DNA of 50,632 bases. Origin: Polymyxa betae. Taxonomy: Eukaryota > Endomyxa > Phytomyxea > Plasmodiophorida > Plasmodiophoridae. Positions 22,537 through 33,031 of the stretch are shown piece by piece. The translations under genes and the position numbers were made by a program. Within the stretch, counting starts at the first letter, position 1, and the number at the start of each line of letters is the position of its first letter. The stretch covers positions 148 to 50,779 of the forward strand of contig RBZT01000492.1 in the NCBI GenBank assembly GCA_003693705.1, written 5' to 3'. Under the pieces are notes generated by a model, which worked only from the letters and a program-made list of their open reading frames with translations, ran no database searches and was not told the origin of the DNA.

Positions 22537-22725
22537 ATGAAGTCAAGCAAGCCGTCAACATCTGCCAACTACCATACTGGAGGGAAAGTATCATCTCCCA
22601 TGACGGGAGGCGCAGCATCACGAATTCAGTCGACCGGAGATCGTAACCAAGAATCGGCGACTGCACAGACCGGATTTGCAGGACGCGCTCAAGCAGCAGC
22701 AGCCAACAATACCGGAAATAAATAA
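22537..22725 (+). CDS. Small SMP-like protein, copy 2
   Basis: A 62-residue intronless reading frame starting MKSSKPSTSANYHTGG. The core GGAASRIQSTGDRNQES and then TAQTGFAGRAQAAAANN match copy 1 almost residue for residue, on the opposite strand 1.2 kb away. It is hydrophilic and likely disordered. An A/T-rich catatattc lies about 55 bp before the ATG and could serve as a TATA-like element. The matched core in two independent frames is good evidence that both are real genes. Confidence 0.7.
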   Translation: MKSSKPSTSANYHTGGKVSSPMTGGAASRIQSTGDRNQESATAQTGFAGRAQAAAANNTGNK

Positions 22726-23353
22726 TTCCCAGATCGCATCTGACTTAACTTCTCGTTGAATTGGAATAAACAACTATCGCTCATCAATTGCTATTCTTTT
22801 GTTGTAAAGTAGCAATAGATTACCATCTTATCATACGATAAGTGACGCTCTGAATGCAGCGCGTTTCTCTGCCAGATACTTGTCAGAATCGTGCGTTTTC
22901 GTAGAAAACTGCTGTATTTTTAATCCAAGGCTGACCTTGTTGCAAGGATGGCATGAGAGTTTTTCTTGACGATGAATGCCACATAATTTTGCCATTGTGA
23001 ACGCTTCTGAGGCAATGTTTTAAGCAGATCATTACCATTTTAAGGCAGGTAGTTTTTCGTCAAGGGCTCAGCATGGCCATGTGGCAAGCGTGTCCGAGAG
23101 AGCGAGCTCTTCATCAAATAGGAACATTCGCTTGAGAAAACTTTCGAATCCCGAGGTGTGGCAGACATCCTCAAGCGGCAGCAGCACGCTAAGAAGTAGT
23201 CATTGAAGACGTCGCTGTCTGCCACAACGCTGATCTCAGCTAATCAACCGGTTACAAAACATCAATATTTGATAGACTATTTTATAGACCCAAAGAGCGA
23301 TAATTGGGTATTTCCATTTCGAAACGAACTGTCATGCCTTGAACATCGTGTCA
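22726..23353. other. No gene seen
   Basis: About 630 bp. A minus-strand ORF at 23040-23225 begins with GTG, has no family feature and was not called. A CAAGCGGCAGCAGCACGC stretch at 23170-23190 looks like the Ala-rich end of an SMP copy, but nothing upstream supports it. Confidence 0.4.
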
Positions 23354-23646
23354 TTATTTGGCTGCTTTGCCTTCATTCTTGGATGCTTTGTCTGCATTCT
23401 TGGCTGTTTTGCCTTCTTTCTTGACTGCTGCTGATTGAGCTCGTCCTGCAAATCCGCTCTGTGCAGTTGCGGAATCTTGCTGCGGTCATCGGCAGATTGG
23501 ATTTGTAATCCATCGGGATCGGGGTCAGGTATGATGGTATAATGCCTTTCATACTCCTGGGTGACACCCCTCGTCTTTCCTGCGGCGTATCCTTGATGAA
23601 CAAGAATGGCACAAACGACAAAGATAAGAAGCTTGAACAACATCAT
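23354..23646 (-). pseudogene. SMP-like copy 3 with signal peptide, frameshifted
   Basis: The frame opens at 23646 with MMLFKLLIFVVCAILVHQG, a clear signal peptide not found in the other copies. It runs into an SMP-like core (LQIQSADDR). One base then seems to be missing at about 23475-23482, and the rest of the core (SATAQSGFAGRAQSAAVKK) continues in the next frame, followed by a Lys/Ala repeat tail that stops at 23354-23356. Without the shift the reading frame runs on to 23332 with an unlike tail. It may be a decayed gene, a sequencing error, or a very short unrecognised intron. The shared core shows it belongs to the same family. Confidence 0.6.
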
Positions 23647-24278
23647 GGTTCAGAATGAAATTCGTTGCGAGATGCGACGGTTAACGAGATCACGTTGCTG
23701 CAACCAATATCTGAAGAAAGATTAGGGCTCAGTGGCGCATTTCCGTAACCTGGTGCTGACGACAGATCTCCCAGTGACAGAAGATCTGCGCCGACTTGTG
23801 TGTGGACAGTGTGGTCATGCCAACCACATACCGGCGATTGCTATCACGCTCCTTATACCAACCGCTTGGTTTTATCACATCGAACAATCATGCCCCGTCA
23901 TACTGCTTCAGATGAATCGATGAGGCAAATGCACGGGCGACAAGGGCAGGATATGATTTGAGCAAATATCTGTGCAGCACAGAAGAGCAAACCGCGCTCT
24001 AAAGTTTACGTAGCCAGGAACGTGCTTTTCAGTACAACCAGGAAGCATCGATGTGGTAAGACGTATCATCCTGGCACTACATTATCTGTGATAGCCGGTG
24101 CGATCAAGAAACGTCTTTGTTCCAAAAACTGGATTACAATCGCTCTTACTCGATAATTCATCTAGATGAACTTTATATGGCATTGTATCGTCATAAGCCA
24201 GCATAAGCGCTAAAAGTAACAATACACGGTTAGATTAATAGGACTGCTTGTGGATCACAGGATTGTTTGATTGCAACA

Positions 24279-25877
24279 TTATCGAGGCTCTGCGGCGGTG
24301 CTTGAGACATCAATGGCACGATCGACCGCTTTTTCTGGGCTACAGACCCTTATTTCGATACGACCGACTGCTTCTGTATCGATCTGACCTGGTTCGACAT
24401 TGTCAGCAGGCGGCGCTTCTGGATCTTCTTCATCAGTCGTAAAATGATAGGAGGCTGCGGCAAACATTATACGTTTCGTCGAATGTAAAGCTTCTGATCA
24501 GCAAAGTCTAAATCTGCCTGCAGGATGGCGCCCTCCAACATCAGGAACGACGCTATATAGCAGGCCGTGCAGAGGAGCAGCGCATCACGTGCAACATAGC
24601 AGGCGCATCCGCACCGCCGCTTACGTCCATTGCGCCGACCCGAACCAGGCTGATGCCACGATCGTCGTAATAAATCGATGGCGACATCAATAAGAATGGG
24701 CTCACAAACATGATGAACAGCGAGATTAGTAAATCCGGGACAGGAACGTAGACCCCGAGCGAAGAGTCCAGTACGGCTCTGACGGGAAACATGAACATAC
24801 GAGAATTCTGCCAATGATTTTAGCACTGTCATAATCCGGTAGTTGCTTGTCATGGGCGACCTGTTCGGCGCGAATCAGGAAATGGAGGCGTGCCATGCCG
24901 GTTGTAACTTAGTTGAAGATGCCACTGAGATGCAACAGGAAATGACATTCAGCGTAAGTACGACCAATCATGAAGAGTTGTGGGATCGTGGAGAACAGCG
25001 TTAAAGCAATCGTAACGGCTGCGAACATTTTCATCAAGTTCCACATTGGACGGCCTAACGGTTATAATTCAGGTATTAAACGATAGAGAATGCAATCTGC
25101 ATGAAGATCTGACAATGTGTCTGAAGGCGATAGCCGCCGGTTGCTGCCGCGGTCCAAGTTCGGTTGACTTTGCAGCGACACGCAGAGGGTACACGATTGC
25201 CATCTTCTCACATAATAATAATCGTTGTACCGTTGTTAACTATTCCATCCGGGTCTGTATTGAAAAATCAACAGTTCTGAAACTAGCAAGGCTGACATCC
25301 CAAAACGCTAACAGTTTTCATCGGTGGGTCCTGTGTGCTGGGATAAAGAATGTGAGCCAGTTGGCAGGAAGGACAATGTGTTCGGTCACCTCAAATGTTG
25401 CATTAAACCAGTTTCTGAAAGTTTCTCAGTCCGATTATTTATATCTTCCTCCTTTCGCTTATACAAATGTCACTCCTGATCTCATTATTGCCCCGCCAGA
25501 ATCCGTCACAATCCAGTCCCATCGCAATGAACTCTGCTTTATTGTTTAACCAGGCCATAGTGTTAATCGACTCTCGACACATTAGTGTGCTTTAATCTGG
25601 TACATAGCGTGTAGTTGAAATTCAGCTACTTTAAGTTTTAGGTTGAAAGTAAATCTTCGCAGAGGACTTGATGATCAGCAAAGGCGTTGCCCACTGGAAT
25701 TTCCTGTCTCGTTGAAGCGCCAAGCCTTAAACGTACTCAAATCGTGTGCATTCTGATTTGTCAACTGTCATACACTAATAATTGTCTGATCGGTAACGAC
25801 CTCGTGAGTTTTCAAAAACAATAGACATTGAATCGCTTAGGTAGAATCAGCAGCGTCATATCACTCGTTGACTCCAT
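24279..25877 (-). CDS. Probable multi-pass membrane protein, exons partly resolved
   Basis: A gene I do not recognise. Three exons fit together in phase with short introns: one ending at 24962 (WNLMKMFAAVTIALTLFSTI, a membrane helix), 24907-24861, and 24807-24625 (DLLISLFIMFVSPFLLMSPS, a second helix). Next come a Cys-containing hydrophobic stretch (ALLLCTACYIASFLMLEG) and an acidic C-terminal frame ending at 24279. Upstream, several minus-strand pieces with Cys and N-glycosylation-like sites (FKAWRFNETGNSS, CRCKVNRTW) look like an extracellular part. A possible start at 25877 has a TATAAAT box 30 bp before it (25907-25913). More exons may lie downstream, near 24220-24080. Exact joins between 25046 and 25877 and after 24625 are not settled. 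Confidence 0.45.
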
Positions 25878-26121
25878 TCAAACAGCACAAGTGCTGTAAC
25901 AGCTGAATTTATATGCGATGTTGTGACCAGTGTCCGTCTAATCCTCCAATCTCACTGTATGAAGACGTTCAATGACAGCAGGGTATCGTAATTCAAATGG
26001 AAATGAAGGCAGCGAGCGCTCTATCCATTATACCAATATCAACAAATGACGATCGTCAGCGGCTCAGCGCAGGGCAGTCACAGGTTGTGGTCGTAAGGGC
26101 CATCCATACAACGACGACATC
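25878..26121. promoter_or_regulatory. Shared divergent promoter
   Basis: 244 bp between the proposed start of the minus-strand membrane protein and the start of the CC2D2A/CEP76-like gene. Contains the TATAAAT element at 25907-25913, read on the minus strand. Confidence 0.45.
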
Positions 26122-29100
26122 ATGTCTGCCATCTCGGAGCGGCGCGCCTCCACTATCGCTCTTTTAGAAAAAGATGCAAAATATGGACGACAAGATGTTG
26201 ACGGTGCCGATCTGTTCGGCAAGATGCCTGAAATTTCCGAGCTTGTTAAAGGAGGTACTCTGCACAAGAACCATTCGGATCTAGCCTTTGCTAATCTCGC
26301 TGCTCTTGTTTAGATGAGTTACCGACACTCAATCAGAAACGAATTTATGAAGAAGCAGAAGCTGAACGGCAAAAGACTCGCGAATTTCGATTCCGAGTGA
26401 CCAAAGTTCAAGCCACATTTGAAAATGCGATTGCTTATCCTTTCCTTCGAATGGAGTTTGGAGGAATCGTTAGCGAATTTGAAACTGAGTAATGCGACCA
26501 TTTATGGCTCTATTCTATACTATCACAGTCTCAGAATGCAGATAGAGATTTGAGATTGAAGAAGGTCACCGTGAAGGTGAAAGACGAAGAAGGAAAGGTG
26601 GTTGATAAAGTCAAAGAAACGGCCGTGTTCTACAAAGCTGAGAACTTGATTGGCAAACGGCACATATTCTACACACCCTGCATGAAGAACGTCAAGCAAA
26701 AAGTGAGCTTCCTCCATGCCCAGTTTCAGCATGATAACAGGCAGATAGGTCGATACATTGTTTCCTTGCGATTTCGGAGGGGTATGGCAAGGCACATATT
26801 CTGATCTAAAAGCCCAGCAATACCGAATAGAGGTTGTCAGTTTCTGTTCAGAATCGAGTATACTGACTTTATCTAACGTTTAGGTATGGAATCGAACTTT
26901 TTTTGGTGGAAACGATTTCGTTGGGAAGCACGTTGGCATGCTGATTGATATCGCCAATGGCTGCGTCGACCAGTACGTTGAAGTCGAAGCGATTTCATCA
27001 TCGACAAAGGAAATCGTTTGTCAGCTGCGATTCAAATGCGAATTTCAAGTCGACATTTTCAGAAACAACTTTTCACTTGCCAATAATCTTCATTTCAGGA
27101 AATATTCGATTTCGCTATTGACGTCCGGTCATGGGAAATCCAGGCCGAAGTTTCTGATGAAAAACAAATTGCAGGTTAGGAAATTGTTGAGACACTTTTC
27201 TTGCTGTTTGCGTTCTAAGAAGAGTCTAGAGACAAAAACTCGGCGTACTTTCAAGCAGCCTATATTGAAGTTTGCAGCACCTCGAGCTCCTTTCAAGGAC
27301 AGATTACAAACTCTGCTGAGATCTGTCGCTTCGCTGCTTTATAACCACCCATTTGCTGGGCATGTTCCAGCTTTGGTATCGATACTGGCTAGATTTTGAT
27401 TTGTTTGATCATTGTGTTTTCCAGGTATCACCGCTGTCTTTCTGGCTCCCTTACAGAGAGCTGCCTTTGCTCACAGAAATGTCCCGGACTTGGGAAGACA
27501 CCAAGACAATGTAAAATGTTTTCGAGATTTTCGGTATAGTCCTTAGCTTGCATTGCTCTAGTTGCTATGTGAGTGCATTGAATAAAGATTCTCCGAAAGA
27601 AGTGAAAGACAGTGACGATGGATGTTTTGTGTTCAACGACGCTAATAAAGACCGTCTCAAAAAGTCGATGATGGTAGCTACTAGGTGATTCTTAACTGGC
27701 TATTGCAGTAATATGAATTTGACGTCATCTAGCACGTTACATTATCATGGAACCCGAACAGATTTGGAAAACGAAAGCGTTTCTATTGTTCTGAACGAGG
27801 ACAGCACGATTATTGCTGGCCATAAGCCTCTAAAAGGTGGATCCGCTTTCCAGGGCATCCTTGACTATGGCTACATGTCGGTGCCACTATGTAAGGCGCT
27901 CCGATTCACCATATCTTGCTGTCATGTTGTTAATGGCAAATAGCGAATGGAAGGGATCGGTTTGTTGCCAAAGGCGAGATTCTGTTTCGACCTCCAGGAC
28001 CACTCTATAGACAAACTGGCAATTTAGGTTGGTTGAATGTTGTTTTTGTGTGTTAATGCTGAGCGATTTGAATAGAGTATGCATCACTGGATGCGGTTAA
28101 CATGATTGTTACCGTCGTTCGAGGAAGGAAATTGGAAAGTCTCGTAGGCTATCAGGAAAAGCTGAGCCCATCCATGACCGTCGAATGGAACAATCAGCAG
28201 AAACAGACCAAAGTGCTTCGCGACACCTCGGAACCTTATTGGAACGAACAGCTTTGGTAGAGCGCCCTTTGATAAAGATGATGAATATAACTTTCAACAA
28301 CAGGTTTCGAACAGAGATCGATAAAGACATGGACAAACCGTTGCCGTCATCGTATTTCAAGTCTGTAGTCATCCTGAAATGCTGGGACAATGAATCGTTC
28401 AGCAAATCGCCACTTGGATATGCTGAAATTGACTTCCTCACGATATACCGCGACCGAAAAAACTATGTTAGATTGTCCCATTTGCTCATAATCAATTTAA
28501 TCTGACTTACTATAAGTTTGGTCGAGGTGGAAAATTGGTTTACAAGACCCATCTTAAACTTAATATTTCAGACGATTATGGCAAAATGAACGTTTCTCCA
28601 ACGGTGGAAATCGAAATCCATTTCGTACCTGGTAGATTTCGATTGCTGGATTGAAGCTGTTGAAGCCAATTGATGTTTAGAACTGAAACTAGCTCGCTTG
28701 GAAATGACCGACTTTCTCTCGCTTCAGGAAGAAGCGAAGAAGATTGCCGAAGCCAAAGAGAAAGAGAACCAAGACTATGAACGGGCGCTGACAGCTTGGG
28801 CTGAAGTTCAAAAAACTCTCGAAGCCGTATTATTCGTCTGTTGTCCCAATCGAACTTCGCTTAATTTCTATAGATTCCGACAGACATTGTCGGATTTCGC
28901 CTAAAGCGCTACTTTCACGTCCAAGGCATCGATGAACAAACTGGTAAAACCTTTATCAATTGTTGTCAAATGGTGCACACATTTCGGACTCGTTTGAAAC
29001 TGTTCAATTATATTTTGAATTTCCTTGGTTGTATTATCCCTTCAGTATGTATAAAACTCTGACCGAATACGCTTACCTTTGATTAGGCAATGTGTATTGG

Positions 29101-31075
29101 CTCCCTCGTTTCATTGGCGAAGTTTATCCTCCAAGTGGTCTACGTCAGCCCGAAGACATTCTCCACTTTGTATCGTCGTTAGAACATCAACATCGAGTAC
29201 CAACAAAAATCAAAGAACGTTTCGAGGAACTGACTTCTCTGATAAGGCCACTCCTCCTCGCCGTCAACAGGGTTCGCACGGTCCTGCTCTTTTGGTGTGG
29301 GCGGATCCTTATTATTTCTTGGAGAAACGAAAGGGAACGATTCGAGACCATGCAATTCTTCTTTGCTGCTTCCTAGAGGCCCGTTGCTTCGATGCTTATG
29401 TCGCAATTGGTTCAGTTCGAAGACCCGATAACGAAATCTCAGAACATGTATGAATCAGAATCGCCGCTGCTGGGTTGAGCACCAAATTGCATGATTAGTA
29501 CTGGGTCCTGACGAGGGAAGCTAAAAAGCTGATTATCGAGGGAGAGGCATCAGGGACTGTTAACATCATCCGGTTTTGGGAGCCAACCACAGGAAAGATA
29601 ATAACTCTTGAACCAAGCGACATTCCAAGGTCATCTTTTTCCTCGTTATTTCTTGACTTCTTCGGGCTTTTTCGCTTAAAGTTTCGAATAAGTTCCTGAC
29701 CAATCTTACACTTGTGAAGATGGACGGAACGGAAAGAAGACGACGGTAAATGGGTCATACCGGCTCAAAAGAAAAGCCCGGTCGAAGATGTAACTTTTGT
29801 TTCAGCACCCGAATATCAATTAAGTTTCTGTTCAGAAACCGATTAGTGCAGAGGGGGAGTTAAAATCCAAAAAGCGTCGGTCGCGCCGACACCAGTATGC
29901 CCCCGGGGAGCAACTGTTGCATCTCGACGTCGAATCCACAGCAAGGCAGTCCAGGAAAATCAGCTCAATCGGGGCTGGAAATTTTTCGGTTTTTGCTGAA
30001 CAGAAATCAGCGCTTGAAGAATTCAACAAGAAAATGGAAAAAGAACAAAAGCAAAGGTAATTCACCCCAAGCTTCGTTGTCGTCAGTTTTAATACGATGC
30101 TGCCAGGCTGGAACCACTGAGGATACCAGAATTCGATATTCCGTCAAAAATGCCCTACGTTTCCCTTGATGTCGTATTCAATCGAAATCGTCTGTTCGCC
30201 AATACACAATCCTATGATCCTCAGGTATCATATCCATTCCTTGCGTCTTATGATCTGAACCTTTTGAAGAAAATCTCGTATAATTTCTACACCCAACGGG
30301 ACCGTTGGTACGAGTTTCCCTTCAACCTTGACCGACCTGACTCGCCTGCTGAACCATTCTACCGAAAAAAGCCTTTACGGTCAAAGGCTCCGAGTCATGA
30401 GATACGAGAAGCGACTGTCAACATTTCGCGAATCATTCAAGGTTTGCCTAGCAAAATGATCAACTATCACGAACTCATCTTTCTCCAGTTGCAATTTCAC
30501 AATACAGAGAATTTAGCTGTGATTGTGATGCTGCTGAAACCAATTTTTTCCCAAGCAGCAATCTAACTACAATCGACAGTCGATTGGAGATTGACGAAAG
30601 GTTTCAATACGAGAACGCGTCAGGTATCCAGTTTGTATGGCTGCTAACCTTGTTCTAATTAAAGCATAGAGGACCCAACTGATACCATGACGATCCATGC
30701 AAAACATGCCGAGTTATTAAATCGTTGGCGCGAAGCATTGTTAAAGCTGCTGCCACCTGGGTTTACTTATGATGATAAGATTCTATATTTCAAGCATTCC
30801 GACACATCCAGGATCGCTGATGCAGTCATCAGATATTGCAAGGTATACTTATTTTAGCATGATAAACCCTGAAAGCTTATCCGTTTCTCTAGAAACTTTT
30901 GGAATTACCAGATTTCCGACACCCCCAATTCATCGTCCGTGTCAAAGTCGAGCCGCTCCCATGCAACGTTTGTCCGGTTCGCGTTCTCGTTGGAGCTGTT
31001 TTCAAGGCTGTCACAGAGCTGGACGAGATTGATGATTTGAACAGGTTGCAGCAAAACGTAACACGGCCGCTCTAG
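26122..31075 (+). CDS. CC2D2A/CEP76-type ciliary C2 and transglutaminase-like protein
   Basis: About 20 exons, first 26122-26254, last ending with the stop at 31075, giving roughly 1,100 residues. A first C2-like region (EFRFRVTKVQATFENAIAYP onward) and a second with SEPYWNEQLW and FSKSPLGYAEIDF are followed by the inactive transglutaminase-like domain: VYWLPRFIGEVYPPSGLRQP, RDHAILLCCFLEARCFDAYV, and YWVLTREAKKLI with NIIRFWEPTTGKI. The end (QFIVRVKVEPLPCNVCPVRV) matches the last strand block shared by CC2D2A and CEP76. CC2D2A is a transition-zone gate protein of cilia; CEP76 a centriole protein. Size favours CC2D2A. Most junctions are in phase, but those near 27170-27540 and 30480-30560 are uncertain. 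Confidence 0.62.
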
Positions 31076-31112
31076 CTTCGTCTTTCCTTTCATCTAAGTA
31101 AAATTTTCCGAT

Positions 31113-32430
31113 TTAATTTTTGGTTTTGTTAGAGTGGTATTCGTAAAATCCTTTTCCAGTCTTTTTCCCCAGCCACCCAGCAGCAACGTAATTCGTCAAA
31201 AGCGGGCATGCTGTACAACCAAATCAATACTCTTGGTAATGCAAGAACCATAAGCATACGTCGGTATTTGCTATCACCTATATCCCTGTGTAGAACCTCC
31301 ATGATCGAAAGGCAGGTATCCAAACCAATAAAATCTAGCCAAAAGTTCAGAAAATTTAAAACAAGGTGAGAATTCAGACCAGCTAACTGCAATGGTCCCA
31401 TGGGAACGTTGGTCCCAAGTTTCATTGTCTTGTCGATATCCTCAGCTGAGGCAATGCCTTCACTGAATACGAACACAGCCTCGTTGATATAGGGCATTAA
31501 CAGTCGATTGGCAATGAACCCTGGATAGTCTTTGGAAAAGGTCGTTTCTTTGTTCATTTTCTTGGCCAGATCCAGCGTGGAGTTCAAAGTCATCTCTGAT
31601 GGCTCCAGTTAAAACGCTGGTAAAGCAACCTGATCGCTGACGCTCTACCGGAAGTGGAAACGCCACCGATGATTTCCACCAACTTCATTACTGGGACTAA
31701 TCAACATATATCAGGAACTTACACGAGCATATCGCCAGGGACAAACCCGGATTCATAAAATGCATTCCGATTACGCGATCTGGACGCTTTGTTGCGCCAC
31801 CGAGTCTACCATTAACGATTAATTTGTTAATCCATTTCCGATCCAAAAAATCCAGAAAAGCACTCAATTCTATCCACACAAGCATAACAGCAGAGACCTT
31901 GAGATGGATATTGATGATGTGTTTGAGGCCAAAATAGTGTGCTCTGGAGCTAGCTCGTCACATCTCGATAAGATCTTCTGCTTGACTTCGAAGTTTTCGG
32001 TGACTGCCTCAATTACAAAATCGCTATCTGAAACCACCTAGCTAATCTCAGCAACAAATTGTACCAACCAGAGGTCGGCGGCAAGCTCTTTACCTCCATT
32101 TTATTTTGAAATGAGAGTCTGCTCAAAGAACGTTCAGCGTCGTCAGACTGGACTTTTCCCTTTGAGATCTGGTTTTCAAACCAGATGCGAGAAAATGATT
32201 CCGATTTTTGAGTCGCTGCATGGTTGGAATCGACTACGACTACAGCGATCTGTAAATTCCTTCATACAATCCTTAACTTCTGTTCGTAATTGTTACCTTG
32301 GCAACATGGGCGGCGACAAGAGCGATTCCCGTGCCCATTTGACCTAATCCATCAGTCAAGCGGTATCCCAAGAGGACATCATCTCAAGACCTGCTCCGAT
32401 CACGACTAGCTTCTTAACGGTTCCACTCAT
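31113..32430 (-). CDS. HADH: 3-hydroxyacyl/3-hydroxybutyryl-CoA dehydrogenase
   Basis: Nine exons (32430-32391, 32343-32297, 32249-32094, 32037-31898, 31805-31747, 31696-31649, 31595-31380, 31334-31260, 31210-31113) give 292 residues, the normal size. The enzyme oxidises 3-hydroxyacyl-CoA with NAD in beta-oxidation or butyrate-type metabolism. The NAD fold is clear (LVVIGAGQMGTGIAL), as are ASNTSSISIS and RVIGMHFMNPVPVMKLVE with the catalytic His, the Glu of the pair in VEII, and the C-terminal domain signature (FSKDYPGFIANRLLMPYINE, then WLGKKTGKGFYEY). There is no obvious mitochondrial presequence and no peroxisomal SKL ending; it ends KTKN. It converges on the ciliary gene with only 37 bp between stops. 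Confidence 0.94.
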
Positions 32431-32531
32431 CTTCAAAGCAAGACACTTCACTCTTCAGCAGGTACCTATCAAATCACTGCTACTAAAGCAAAGCGAAACC
32501 AACACAATGTCCGTTATGTTCCGCTATACAA

Positions 32532-32735
32532 TCATGCGCCCATATCCGTTATCAACGTTGGTTTCTGTTTATAATGAATTGAAGCGAGCCTTTCTAGTAA
32601 AACCAACCTTTCAGCACTCAAGCAAACAGGATTTTGATCGAATCCTTCGACATTTTTAACAAACCTTGAAACACTTCGATTGAGGTGAAATCCGTCGAAA
32701 ATCAGGTCATGTCGAGATGGCTTCGCTGATTCCAT
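32532..32735 (-). CDS. Possible small protein upstream of HADH
   Basis: A 67-codon frame with an ATG start (MESAKPSRHDLIFDGFHLNR) and a balanced, protein-like composition. It ends 102 bp before the HADH start codon. No family is recognised, and it could be an upstream exon, a short gene or chance. Confidence 0.25.
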   Translation of the reverse strand: MESAKPSRHDLIFDGFHLNRSVSRFVKNVEGFDQNPVCLSAERLVLLERLASIHYKQKPTLITDMGA

Positions 32736-32793
32736 GTAATTTGTGGGATTTGCAGGTAAATGCAGACTACATCGCTTGCTTACAACCGTGAAA

Positions 32794-32853
32794 AATCACA
32801 CCCGCTTGTCTTTAATGCACGAAGAATCGCACCCGCTTGTTTTTTAATGCACG
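32794..32853 (+). repeat. Tandem direct repeat, two 29-30 bp units
   Basis: The units aatcacacccgcttgtcttt... and aatcgcacccgcttgttttt..., each ending in aatgcacga, differ at two or three positions. They lie about 180-240 bp before the transporter start codon. Confidence 0.8.
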
Positions 32854-33031
32854 AGCGACGTATCATGATTTTATGCAATTCAAAAATCTAGATCCTCGCC
32901 GACCTTGAAAAGCCGGAAAAATATCTTTGAGAGGGTACCTTTACAAGGCAGTGTGACGGTTCACAAGGAACGTTAACGGACTGTCAGCATTACGTTAGCA
33001 TCAATGCATCAGTGACAGGAAATTTCTCTCT

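Larger units (their letters stand above)
32431..33031. other. Divergent region with a direct repeat
   Basis: Lies between the HADH start (minus) and the transporter start (plus). Contains a possible small minus-strand ORF and a pair of 30-bp direct repeats, both listed separately. Confidence 0.5.

Noticed and set aside
23040-23225. Small minus-strand ORF, and on plus an Ala-rich GRHPQAAAAR stretch
   Set aside because: The ORF starts with GTG and has no homologue by eye; the plus-strand words lack any SMP-like sequence upstream.
25046-25549. Plus-strand 167-residue ORF
   Set aside because: No ATG start and no family feature; the minus strand here holds Cys-bearing exon-like pieces, phase-compatible with the membrane gene.
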